From: an uncultured Helicobacter sp.
Lineage (GTDB): Bacteria; Campylobacterota; Campylobacteria; Campylobacterales; Helicobacteraceae
Direction: 5' to 3'
NCBI GenBank assembly: GCA_944325475.1
Contig: CALVAF010000090.1
Location: forward strand, 1-7,812
DNA: 7,812 bases
Made by a program: the position numbers and the translations under genes
The notes under the pieces: generated by a model
What the model saw: only the letters and a program-made list of their open reading frames with translations
Told to the model about the DNA's origin: nothing
Database searches by the model: none
Part shown: positions 1 through 6,731 of the stretch, one piece after another
Layout of the letters: the number at the start of each line of letters is the position of its first letter
Numbering within the stretch: position 1 is the stretch's first letter

Positions 1-1
1 T

Positions 2-2359
2 TTAGAGCATTTTTTACCTTTAGAAAATATTAATAGTGATGTGATTTGCAAGACATTAAATAGAATTGGCTTAGAAGTGGAATCTTTCCAAAAACTCTGT
101 GCGCCAAAAAAGGTCGTGGTGGGAAAGATTTTAGAATGCCAAAAGCATCCTGATGCAACGAGGCTTAATGTTTGTCAAGTTGCAATTGGTGGGAGCGAGG
201 GAAGCTATGAAGTGCGACAAATCGTCTGTGGTGCACCCAATGCTAGGGCTGGAATCTTTGTGGCTGTTGCGCTAGAGGGAGCGGTTTTGCCTAAAATTGC
301 GATTAAAAAGGCAGTGTTAAGGGGTGTGGAGAGCTGTGGAATGTTGTGTTCGACTACTGAGCTTGGGTTTCCTGCTATCAATGAAGGGATTGTGGAGCTT
401 GATTCAAGCATTGGTGCTTTAGAAATTGGCAAAGAACTTTTGGAATATTCGCATTTTAATGATGAAGTTTATGAGGTTTCTATCACGCCAAATCGTGGAG
501 ATTGTATGAGTTTGCTTGGGATTGCTAGGGATTTGAGTGTGGCATTTAGTTTAGAAAAAAAGCCACTAGAATCGCTAAAAAGCACAGAAAATGCTCCCGG
601 AATTGGACGTGTGTTACAAATTATGGCAGAGAAAAAACATGATTCTTCTTTGTTGTATCGTGTGATTGAAACCGAACCCATTGCGATTTTGCTTTGTGTG
701 AATTTGTTTTTAGCTTATAATGATTCTTTAACAAAACATTGGCTTTTAAATGCGTTAAATTTTGCCACGCTTGTAAGCGGGGTTATTTTAAATGCTTATC
801 CGCAGACTTTTTGTCGGTTAAACAATGCCTCAGATGAGAATAAAGTTGTGCTTAATCTTAAAAGTGATGAGCTAGGCTTTGAAAGCATTTATCATAATGA
901 TAAAAAGCTTTCAGTTGTAGGGATTGCATCGTGTTTAAGTGAGGAGAAACTTCTTGAGGATTCTACAGAAGGAAAAGAGTTTATTGTTTTAGAAGCGAGT
1001 TATATCCCACCAAAGATCATTGCACAGAAAGTTTTGGAGACTAAGTATAAGCCCAAAGTGGATTCTAAAGTTTTCCAACGCACATCTAGGGGTAGTAATC
1101 CAAATCTAAAAATGGGCTTTGATGTGCTAAGTAAATTGTTGTGTTGTGAAAGTGTGGTGTTATATAGTGACACACAAGAGCTAATGTCACCCAAAAGTAG
1201 CTCTTCTATTATGATTGAAATTCCTTTGATTGCCAAGAGTATTGGGGTTGCACTTGAGCGGACAAAAGCAGTTCAGATTTTACAAGCGCTGGAGTTTCAA
1301 GTAGAGATTCCCGCTGATGAAAATCTGCTTGTGGTTACGCCACCGCCTTTTAGGCATGATATTGCAAGTTATCAAGATGTGGCAGAAGAGGTGATTAGGT
1401 TTATTGGGATTGATGAGATTCCAAGTCAGCCTCTAAATCTCGTGCAAAGCAATCAAAATAACCCCCAATTAAATCTTTATCAATTCCGGAGAGAGTTAGC
1501 AAAAAGGGCGATTAGAGTAGGGTTTAATGAGAGTGTGCATTTCATTTTTCAAGATAAGGTAAAGCTTCAGAAATATGGTTTTGAAGTTTTAAAAGAGGAG
1601 TTAGAGCTACTCAATCCGATTACTAATGAGTTAAACACCTTGCGACCAAGCTTGATTTTGGGATTGCTTGAAGCAACAAAGTGGAATAAAAATAATGGAT
1701 TTAGGACGATTTCATTTGTGGAAGTTGGCGAGACTTATGACTCTAATCGCAATCAAAGCACCAAAATTGCCTTTTTGCAAAGCGGTTTTGTTATGGAAGA
1801 ACGTTATCCTAATGCCAAAGGAATTAAAGGGGATTATTTTCTTTTTGCTGATAGGATTTCACGAGTGATTGGGAAGTTTGAGTTGCAAGAGATGGCAAGT
1901 AAAATTGCACTTTTTCACCCCGGACAATGTGCGAAAATCCTTTATAATCACCAAGAAATTGGTGTCCTTGCGACGCTTCACCCGCAAATTGCAGAGGAGT
2001 TTGGGCTTGAGGAGACTTATTTGTGTGAGGTGGAGTTAGATAAACTGGTTAGTAGCGTGCCAAGAGTAGAAATGTATTCGAAATTCCAAAAAGTTGTGCG
2101 GGATTTGAGCGTGGTGGTGGAGAGGGGGATTCCTTATTATCGCCTAAGAGAGACGATTTGTGGGCTTGGGATTCCGATGATTATAGGATTTTATCCGCTT
2201 GATGTGTATGGCGATGAGAGTCTTAAAAATGCTATTAGCTTGACAATTCGCTTTGAGCTGCAATCTCATGAAAAAACATTGGAGGAAAAAGATATTGCAA
2301 ATGTTATGGAACAAGTTTTAGAAGCCTTAGTGCAGAATCACAAGGTGGCATTGCGATGA
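2..2359 (+). CDS. pheT: Phenylalanyl-tRNA synthetase beta subunit, 5'-truncated by window edge
   Basis: PheT is the non-catalytic beta chain of the cytoplasmic alpha2-beta2 enzyme that charges tRNA-Phe. The frame is open from the first complete codon (position 2). The first visible residues (LEHFLPLENINSD) already align with the family N-terminus, so a GTG at 41 is internal and only about 7 codons are missing. The visible 785 residues match the usual length of about 790. Domains in visible numbering: EMAP-like tRNA-binding fold about 35-150 (VVVGKILECQKHPDA, VCGAPNARAG); B3/4 editing domain about 200-395; B5 domain about 405-475 with the metal-site run FRHDI..DVAEEVIRF; catalytic-like core about 485-690; FDX-ACB anticodon-binding domain from about 695 (YSKFQKVVRDLSVVVE) to the terminal ALR. 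The oddity is that the editing-pocket motifs are eroded: GQPxHAFD reads GVILNAYP and TDASxRxERG reads SKVFQRTSRG. pheS would be expected just upstream. The TGA overlaps the aroA ATG by 4 bases. The identification is very secure. Confidence 0.97.
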   Translation, partial: LEHFLPLENINSDVICKTLNRIGLEVESFQKLCAPKKVVVGKILECQKHPDATRLNVCQVAIGGSEGSYEVRQIVCGAPNARAGIFVAVALEGAVLPKIAIKKAVLRGVESCGMLCSTTELGFPAINEGIVELDSSIGALEIGKELLEYSHFNDEVYEVSITPNRGDCMSLLGIARDLSVAFSLEKKPLESLKSTENAPGIGRVLQIMAEKKHDSSLLYRVIETEPIAILLCVNLFLAYNDSLTKHWLLNALNFATLVSGVILNAYPQTFCRLNNASDENKVVLNLKSDELGFESIYHNDKKLSVVGIASCLSEEKLLEDSTEGKEFIVLEASYIPPKIIAQKVLETKYKPKVDSKVFQRTSRGSNPNLKMGFDVLSKLLCCESVVLYSDTQELMSPKSSSSIMIEIPLIAKSIGVALERTKAVQILQALEFQVEIPADENLLVVTPPPFRHDIASYQDVAEEVIRFIGIDEIPSQPLNLVQSNQNNPQLNLYQFRRELAKRAIRVGFNESVHFIFQDKVKLQKYGFEVLKEELELLNPITNELNTLRPSLILGLLEATKWNKNNGFRTISFVEVGETYDSNRNQSTKIAFLQSGFVMEERYPNAKGIKGDYFLFADRISRVIGKFELQEMASKIALFHPGQCAKILYNHQEIGVLATLHPQIAEEFGLEETYLCEVELDKLVSSVPRVEMYSKFQKVVRDLSVVVERGIPYYRLRETICGLGIPMIIGFYPLDVYGDESLKNAISLTIRFELQSHEKTLEEKDIANVMEQVLEALVQNHKVALR
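2342..2348 (+). promoter_or_regulatory. Ribosome binding site for aroA, inside pheT
   Basis: AAGGTGG lies 7 bases before the aroA ATG at 2356 and sits within the last codons of pheT. Together with the ATGA stop/start overlap it supports this aroA start and suggests that aroA translation is coupled to pheT translation. Confidence 0.6.
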
Positions 2360-3666
2360 ATTTAAAGGTTTGTAGCGCACAAAGTTTTGAGCTTGAAATT
2401 AAAGAAATCGCAGCAGATAAGTCTATCTCGCATCGTTGTGCGATTTTTTCGCTTTTGAGTGATAAGCCTTCGTGTATTCGCAATTATCTTAAAGGTGAGG
2501 ATACATTAGACACTCTAAGGATTGCAAAAAAACTTGGCTTGGAGGTGCAAGAAGAGAGGGGTGAGATGATTCTCATTCCACCACCAAGTATTCAAGAGCC
2601 TAGTAGTATTTTGGAATGCGGGAATGCAGGGACGGCGATTCGGCTTTATTTGGGGTTACTTAGCGCACAAAAAGGATTATTTGTTTTAAGTGGGGATTGT
2701 TATTTAAATAAACGTCCTATGAAGCGAGTTGTGTCTCCATTAAGGGATATTGGGGCGAGTATTTTGGGGCGTCAAGAAGGGAATCTCGCACCGCTTGTGG
2801 TGGTGGGAAAGGGAGATTTGCAGGCATTTGATTACACTAGCCCAATTCCAAGTGCGCAAGTGAAATCGGCTTTGATTTTAAGTGGGCTTTTTGCTAATGG
2901 AAATTGCGTTTATAGAGAGCCAGAGCTTAGTCGTGACCATACTGAGCGAATGCTAAAGGGAATGGGGGCAGAGATTGAGAGTAAAGCAAGCAAGCAAGGG
3001 GGTGTGGAGATTTTTCTCTCTCCGTTAAAAGGGAAGCTTAAACCTCTTGTAATGGAGATTCCAGCAGATCCTTCAAGCGCTTTTTTCTTTGCTCTAGCAG
3101 CGGCGATTCTGCCTCGCTCTCATCTTGTGCTAAAAAATATTTTGTTAAACAAAACGCGCATTGAGGCTTTTAGAATCCTAGAAAAAATGGGTGTAAGAAT
3201 CAGCTACAAAGAAACTTCAAGCATTTATGAGAGTATTGGTGATATAGAGATTGTTTCACCACAGAGCTTACGGAGTGTGGAGGTGAGTGAGAAGATTGCG
3301 TGGCTGATTGATGAGATTCCAGCCCTAGCGATTGCAATGGCGTGTGCTAAGGGTGTAAGTTGGGTTAGAAATGCTAAGGAATTGCGTGTCAAAGAAACTG
3401 ATAGAATTAAAGCAGTGGTGGAGAATTTGAAACTTTGTGGAATCAAAGCAAGGGAACTTGATGATGGATTTGAGATTGAAGGTGGGGAGATTAAAAGCGC
3501 AGAAGTCTCTAGTTATGGCGATCATAGGATTGCGATGAGTTTTGCAATTGCTGGATTAAAAGCGGGAATGAAGATCTTAGAAGCAGAATATATCAATATT
3601 TCTTTCCCAAATTTCTTAGAGATTCTAAGTAGAATCACTCAAGTGGAGAAGTGCGAATGCAAGTAA
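2356..3666 (+). CDS. aroA: 3-phosphoshikimate 1-carboxyvinyltransferase (EPSP synthase)
   Basis: AroA transfers the enolpyruvyl group of PEP to shikimate-3-phosphate, the sixth step of the cytosolic shikimate pathway leading to chorismate and aromatic amino acids. The 436-residue protein is full length for the two-lobed fold. Visible motifs are ADKSISHR (K22, S23, R27), ECGNAGTAIRL (87-97), SAQVK (166-170), RDHTE (193-197), DPSSA (238-242), NKTR (265-268), DEIP with the expected catalytic Asp319, KETDR (346-350) and DHRIAM (389-394). From family knowledge these line the S3P and PEP sites. SAQxK, RxHTE and NxTR are hallmarks of class II EPSP synthases such as CP4. However, the PEP loop keeps Gly92, where CP4 has Ala, so resistance to glyphosate cannot be inferred. 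The family signature GDKS reads ADKS, which I recall as a similar variant (SDKS) in H. pylori. The gene starts within the pheT stop (ATGA) and its last 10 bases overlap ispH, consistent with one operon. Confidence 0.97.
   Translation: MNLKVCSAQSFELEIKEIAADKSISHRCAIFSLLSDKPSCIRNYLKGEDTLDTLRIAKKLGLEVQEERGEMILIPPPSIQEPSSILECGNAGTAIRLYLGLLSAQKGLFVLSGDCYLNKRPMKRVVSPLRDIGASILGRQEGNLAPLVVVGKGDLQAFDYTSPIPSAQVKSALILSGLFANGNCVYREPELSRDHTERMLKGMGAEIESKASKQGGVEIFLSPLKGKLKPLVMEIPADPSSAFFFALAAAILPRSHLVLKNILLNKTRIEAFRILEKMGVRISYKETSSIYESIGDIEIVSPQSLRSVEVSEKIAWLIDEIPALAIAMACAKGVSWVRNAKELRVKETDRIKAVVENLKLCGIKARELDDGFEIEGGEIKSAEVSSYGDHRIAMSFAIAGLKAGMKILEAEYINISFPNFLEILSRITQVEKCECK
3645..3649 (+). promoter_or_regulatory. 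Ribosome binding site deciding the ispH start
   Basis: GGAGA within the end of aroA lies 7 bases before the ATG at 3657. It is only 1 base from the in-frame GTG at 3651, too close to serve that codon, so it supports the ATG as the ispH start. Confidence 0.65.
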
Positions 3667-4481
3667 AATTGGCAAAAAGTTATGGTTTTTGTTTTGGGGT
3701 AAGGCGGGCTATCAAGCTTGCAGAGAGTAAGCCTAATGGAATCACACTTGGTCCTTTAATCCACAATGCGAGGGAGATTAATCGGCTAAAAGACAAGTTT
3801 AATGTGGTGGTTAATGAAAATATCCAAGAGATTCCACAAGATGCAGAAGTGATTATTCGCACACATGGAATCACTAAAGAAGACTTACAAAAGCTAAAGG
3901 CAAAAACAAAAAATATTACCGATGCAACTTGTCCCTTTGTCACCAAACCACAAGAAATTTGTGAAAAAATGAGTGGTGAGGGCTATGGGATTATTATTTT
4001 TGGTGATGAGAAGCATCCTGAAGTAAAAGGGGTGATGAGTTATTGCAAGACAACTCCTTTGGTGGTGGAGAGCTTGGAAGTGCTGAAAGAAGCAAAGATT
4101 CCTGATAGAGTGGTATTGATTTCCCAAACAACAAAAAATATTGAGATTTTTTTGCAGATTGCGGATTTTTTGATTCGGCAATGTTCGGAATGCAGAGTGT
4201 TTAATACGATTTGTAATGCGACTTTTGATAATCAAGAATCAGCGCGGAATCTGGCTAAAGAAGTCGATATTATGGTCATTGTTGGTGGGAAAAATTCTTC
4301 TAATACCAAGCAGCTTTATAATATTTCAAAAGAATATTGTAAAGATTGTTACTTAATAGAGGATTTTCAAGAATTGCAAAAAGAATGGTTTGGTGGTAAA
4401 AAGCTCTGTGGAGTAAGTGCTGGAGCCTCTACACCAAATTGGATTATTAATCAAGTGGTAGAAACAATTCAAAAATATTAA
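3657..4481 (+). CDS. ispH: 4-hydroxy-3-methylbut-2-enyl diphosphate reductase
   Basis: IspH (LytB) is the iron-sulfur enzyme that reduces HMBPP to IPP and DMAPP, the last step of the cytosolic MEP isoprenoid pathway. The ATG at 3657 gives 274 residues beginning MQVKLAKSYGFCFGV, the usual N-terminus. The in-frame GTG two codons earlier lacks a usable ribosome binding site. The three conserved cluster cysteines are Cys12 (GFCFGV), Cys92 (DATCPFV) and Cys186 (NTICNAT). Conserved substrate and acid residues are His36 (LIHN), His70 (RTHG), and His120 and Glu122 (HPEVKG), with the SQTT motif at about 156-159 and GGKNSSNT further on. Two further CxxC pairs, Cys176/Cys179 and Cys228/Cys231, are not part of the known cluster set. 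The gene overlaps aroA by 10 bases and is probably the last gene of the pheT-aroA-ispH unit. The product and start are secure. Confidence 0.97.
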   Translation: MQVKLAKSYGFCFGVRRAIKLAESKPNGITLGPLIHNAREINRLKDKFNVVVNENIQEIPQDAEVIIRTHGITKEDLQKLKAKTKNITDATCPFVTKPQEICEKMSGEGYGIIIFGDEKHPEVKGVMSYCKTTPLVVESLEVLKEAKIPDRVVLISQTTKNIEIFLQIADFLIRQCSECRVFNTICNATFDNQESARNLAKEVDIMVIVGGKNSSNTKQLYNISKEYCKDCYLIEDFQELQKEWFGGKKLCGVSAGASTPNWIINQVVETIQKY

Positions 4482-4483
4482 AG

Positions 4484-4540
4484 CTTTTAATACTTTTAAA
4501 AGGGTAGCTTGGTTAAAATAGTTATATTTTATTTTTATAA
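4484..4540 (+). promoter_or_regulatory. Candidate rpsA promoter and AU-rich leader
   Basis: The 69-base gap before rpsA is the only non-coding space here longer than 13 bases. It has spaced T-runs (CTTTT at 4484 and 4493), then two possible -10 boxes: TAAAAT at 4514-4519 and TATATT at 4523-4528. Helicobacter and Campylobacter sigma-70-type promoters are known to have weak or no -35 boxes and periodic A/T runs upstream of a TATAAT-like box, which this resembles. Either box would give a very short leader of roughly 15-25 bases holding the ribosome binding site. The choice of box is uncertain, and read-through from ispH is not excluded. Confidence 0.4.
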
Positions 4541-4545
4541 AAGGG
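4541..4545 (+). promoter_or_regulatory. Ribosome binding site deciding the rpsA start
   Basis: AAGGG lies 5 bases before the ATG at 4551. It rules against the in-frame TTG at 4509, which would place this site inside the coding region and add 14 residues (VKIVIFYFYKRV...) foreign to S1. Confidence 0.7.
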
Positions 4546-4550
4546 TGCAG

Positions 4551-6218
4551 ATGGCTGTGGCAGAACAAGAATTAGATAAAATTGTAGTTAATGAAGATTT
4601 TGCTTCAATGTTGGAGCAATACGAGAAAAAAGAGAGTGAGAAAGTCTTACAAGGTGAAATAGTCTCAATTGAAAATGGGCAGGTGATTATTGCAGTACCC
4701 GGAGAGAAAAAAGAGGGTGTTATTGCTCTAAGCGAGATTCAAGATTCGCAAGGAAACTTGCTTTTTAAAGTGGGCGATTCGTTGCCCATTGTGATTATGG
4801 GGAAACGAAATGAGCAACCTTTGCTGTCTTATAAAAAGGCGATTCTTAGAGAGAAGATTCGAGAATACATTAAGAATCTTGGCAAGGATTATAAGGATAA
4901 AATCGTTGAAGGTGTAGTGACTAGGAAGAATAAAGGTGGTTATATCGTAGAGGGCGAGGGTGTGGAGTTTTTTATGCCCAAATTTGCAGCGGTTTTTAAA
5001 GAAGGAAGCAAGAGTGAGGGCAGACACATCAAGGCATGCATTATTAATATAAAGCCTGAGGAAGATAGCATTGTGATTTCACGAAAACGTTTGTTTGAGA
5101 TTGAAAATAGTGTTAAAAAAGATGTGATTGAAAATCTGCTAAAGCAAGAAGGACCGCTAGAGGGCACGATTAAGAAAATTACAAGCTTTGGTATGTTTGT
5201 GGATATAGAGGGTGTTGAGGGCTTGGTGCATTATACAGAGATTAGCCATAAAGGACCAGTTAATCCATCCAAACTCTACAAAGAAGGCGATAAGGTATTG
5301 GTTAAGATTCTCTCCTATGATAAAAACAAAAGGCGTTTGGCTCTATCTATCAAAGATACGATTGAAGATCCTTGGAGAGAGGTTGAAAATGAGCTAGAAG
5401 TCGGTGATGCGATTAAGGTGATTGTTAGCAATATTGAGCCTTATGGTGTGTTTGTGGATTTGGGGAATGACATTGAAGGATTTTTGCATATTTCAGAAAT
5501 TTCTTGGAATAAAAATATCCAAAATCCAGAGGAGTTTTTGAAAACGGGGCAGGAAATTGATGTGGAAGTGATTGAGATTAACACTCAAGAAAGACGCCTT
5601 AGAGTGTCTTTGAAAAAGCTACTTGATAAGCCTTTTGACCAATTTACCAAAAAGCACAAAGAGGGTGATATTTTAAAGGGTTCTGTGGCGACACTAACGG
5701 ATTTTGGAGCTTTTATCAAGCTTGATGGAATTGATGGCTTATTGCATAATGAAGATGCATATTGGAATAAGAATGAAAAATGCAAAGATTTGATGAAAAT
5801 CGGCGATGAAGTTGAGGTAAAAATCACCCGAATCGACAAGGAAAAAGAAAGAATCTCTCTAACGCGTAAAGGCATTATTGCTTCTCCAGTAGAAGAATTT
5901 GCGAAAAAATATTTTGAAGATGAGGAAATCGAAGGTGTGGTGAGGGATATTAAGGATTTTGGTGTGTTTATCAAACTTGATGAGGATATGGACGCCTTAA
6001 TTCGTAATGAGGATTTATTCCCACTTAAAAAAGAAGAAATCAAAATTGGCGATTCTATCAAGGGTGTTATCTCGCTAATTGACAGGAAAAATAATAAAAT
6101 CCGTGTTTCTATTAGACGTTTAGAGCGACAAAAAGAAAGGGCTAATTTAAAAAATTTCAATAGCAACGCTGATGATAAAATGACATTAGGGGATATTCTT
6201 AAAAATCAAATCTCATAA
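4551..6218 (+). CDS. rpsA: 30S ribosomal protein S1
   Basis: S1 binds mRNA upstream of the start codon and helps load it on the 30S subunit, especially leaders with weak Shine-Dalgarno sites. The ATG at 4551 gives 555 residues, near the 557 of E. coli. Six S1/OB repeats are visible at about 32-97, 117-183, 203-270, 285-355, 372-442 and 457-526. Repeats 3-6 carry the clear signature, as in TSFGMFVDIEGVEGLVH, EPYGVFVDL, TDFGAFIKLDGIDGLLH and KDFGVFIKLDE. Repeats 1 and 2 are divergent, as expected, since in E. coli they bind the ribosome (S2) rather than RNA. An acidic N-terminus (MAVAEQELDKIVVNEDF) precedes repeat 1. The tail ends TLGDILKNQIS, a short motif after repeat 6 that I also associate with S1 in other phyla. 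A likely promoter lies just upstream. The stop is 11 bases before the next gene, suggesting co-transcription. E. coli S1 represses its own synthesis; the sequence here does not show whether this one does. Confidence 0.97.
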   Translation: MAVAEQELDKIVVNEDFASMLEQYEKKESEKVLQGEIVSIENGQVIIAVPGEKKEGVIALSEIQDSQGNLLFKVGDSLPIVIMGKRNEQPLLSYKKAILREKIREYIKNLGKDYKDKIVEGVVTRKNKGGYIVEGEGVEFFMPKFAAVFKEGSKSEGRHIKACIINIKPEEDSIVISRKRLFEIENSVKKDVIENLLKQEGPLEGTIKKITSFGMFVDIEGVEGLVHYTEISHKGPVNPSKLYKEGDKVLVKILSYDKNKRRLALSIKDTIEDPWREVENELEVGDAIKVIVSNIEPYGVFVDLGNDIEGFLHISEISWNKNIQNPEEFLKTGQEIDVEVIEINTQERRLRVSLKKLLDKPFDQFTKKHKEGDILKGSVATLTDFGAFIKLDGIDGLLHNEDAYWNKNEKCKDLMKIGDEVEVKITRIDKEKERISLTRKGIIASPVEEFAKKYFEDEEIEGVVRDIKDFGVFIKLDEDMDALIRNEDLFPLKKEEIKIGDSIKGVISLIDRKNNKIRVSIRRLERQKERANLKNFNSNADDKMTLGDILKNQIS

Positions 6219-6229
6219 GAGAAATAAAA

Positions 6230-6718
6230 ATGCAAATAAGGGTTTTGATTGGTATTTTTACTTTCTTTACTTGTGTAATTGTGTGTGTTTTGATATGGAA
6301 TTATTCCCAAGCGATACGAAATTACTCACTTCCTAATGTGGACCCCTATGAGCTTGGGAGTGCAGAGGGTAATGCGACTATGGGGGCTTCTAGTGGGCTT
6401 GGTTGGCTCAATGAGCTGTCTGTAAAAAAAGAAACGAGTTATGTTTATCCTGCTTCAGAATTACGAGTGAAACTTTTATTTGAAGATAATCTTAAAAAAA
6501 GTAACACAGAAACTTTTAGGGTTTCTGTTGGAATCATTGATGATTATCAGTTTTTTTGCATCAATCAAGTTTTAAGTGCTAATAATATTGATTATTCTTA
6601 TTATAGGATAGGGGAAAGTATTTGGTTGGTTGTTGCCACAGATAATGAGGGATATTTGCATAATGTTTTGAAAGAATTGAAGCATTATGAGATTGACTAC
6701 TCTGTATCTAAATCTTAA
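6230..6718 (+). CDS. Membrane-anchored protein of unknown function between rpsA and serA
   Basis: I do not recognise a characterised family. By position it matches what I remember as the uncharacterised H. pylori HP0398. The 162-residue protein opens with one hydrophobic segment at about residues 4-24 (VLIGIFTFFTCVIVCVLIW) after Gln-Ile-Arg. This looks like an uncleaved signal anchor, with the rest probably periplasmic. A Gly/Ser/Asn-rich linker follows at about 40-60, then a compact domain at about 95-162 whose predicted pattern is strand (FRVSVGII), helix (DYQFFCINQVLSANN), strand (IDYSYYRIG), strand (ESIWLVVATD), helix (EGYLHNVLKELKHYE), strand (IDYSVSK). That beta-alpha-beta-beta-alpha-beta order occurs in SPOR, ACT and other ferredoxin-like domains; the topology is inferred, not proven. 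The ribosome binding site is weak (AAGAGA at 6217-6222, overlapping the rpsA stop), so translational coupling or S1-assisted initiation is possible. Position 11 bases after rpsA and 13 before serA implies co-transcription but gives no clear function. Confidence 0.85.
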   Translation: MQIRVLIGIFTFFTCVIVCVLIWNYSQAIRNYSLPNVDPYELGSAEGNATMGASSGLGWLNELSVKKETSYVYPASELRVKLLFEDNLKKSNTETFRVSVGIIDDYQFFCINQVLSANNIDYSYYRIGESIWLVVATDNEGYLHNVLKELKHYEIDYSVSKS

Positions 6719-6720
6719 AT

Positions 6721-6726
6721 AAGGGG
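6721..6726 (+). promoter_or_regulatory. Ribosome binding site for serA
   Basis: AAGGGG lies 5 bases before the ATG at 6732, in the 13-base gap after the preceding stop. It is the strongest Shine-Dalgarno match in the window and fixes the serA start. Confidence 0.7.
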
Positions 6727-6731
6727 TGAAG

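Noticed and set aside
41..43. GTG as start of pheT
   Set aside because: The same frame is open to the window edge and the 13 upstream residues align with the PheT N-terminus, so the start lies outside the window.
1668..1868. 66-codon + strand frame inside pheT
   Set aside because: It lies in another frame of a conserved gene, with no ribosome binding site or family resemblance.
4484..4502. Inverted repeat CTTTTAA / TTAAAAG as an ispH terminator
   Set aside because: The 7-base stem has a single G-C pair and no T-run follows it, so it is too weak to call an intrinsic terminator; it may be part of the promoter's A/T runs.
4509..4550. TTG start extending rpsA by 14 codons
   Set aside because: The added residues are unlike S1, the region is promoter-like, and a good ribosome binding site precedes the ATG at 4551.
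5585..6166. 193-codon open frame on the - strand opposite rpsA
   Set aside because: The Ser/Leu/Ile-rich product looks like a shadow of the repeated S1 coding strand, with no recognisable motif; S1 accounts for the conservation.
6424..6557. Three 7-base homopolymer runs (A at 6424 and 6494, T at 6551) in the small membrane protein gene as phase-variation tracts
   Set aside because: Runs of 7 also occur in pheT (555) and serA (6848) and fit an AT-rich genome; contingency tracts in this clade are usually longer, and the frame is intact.
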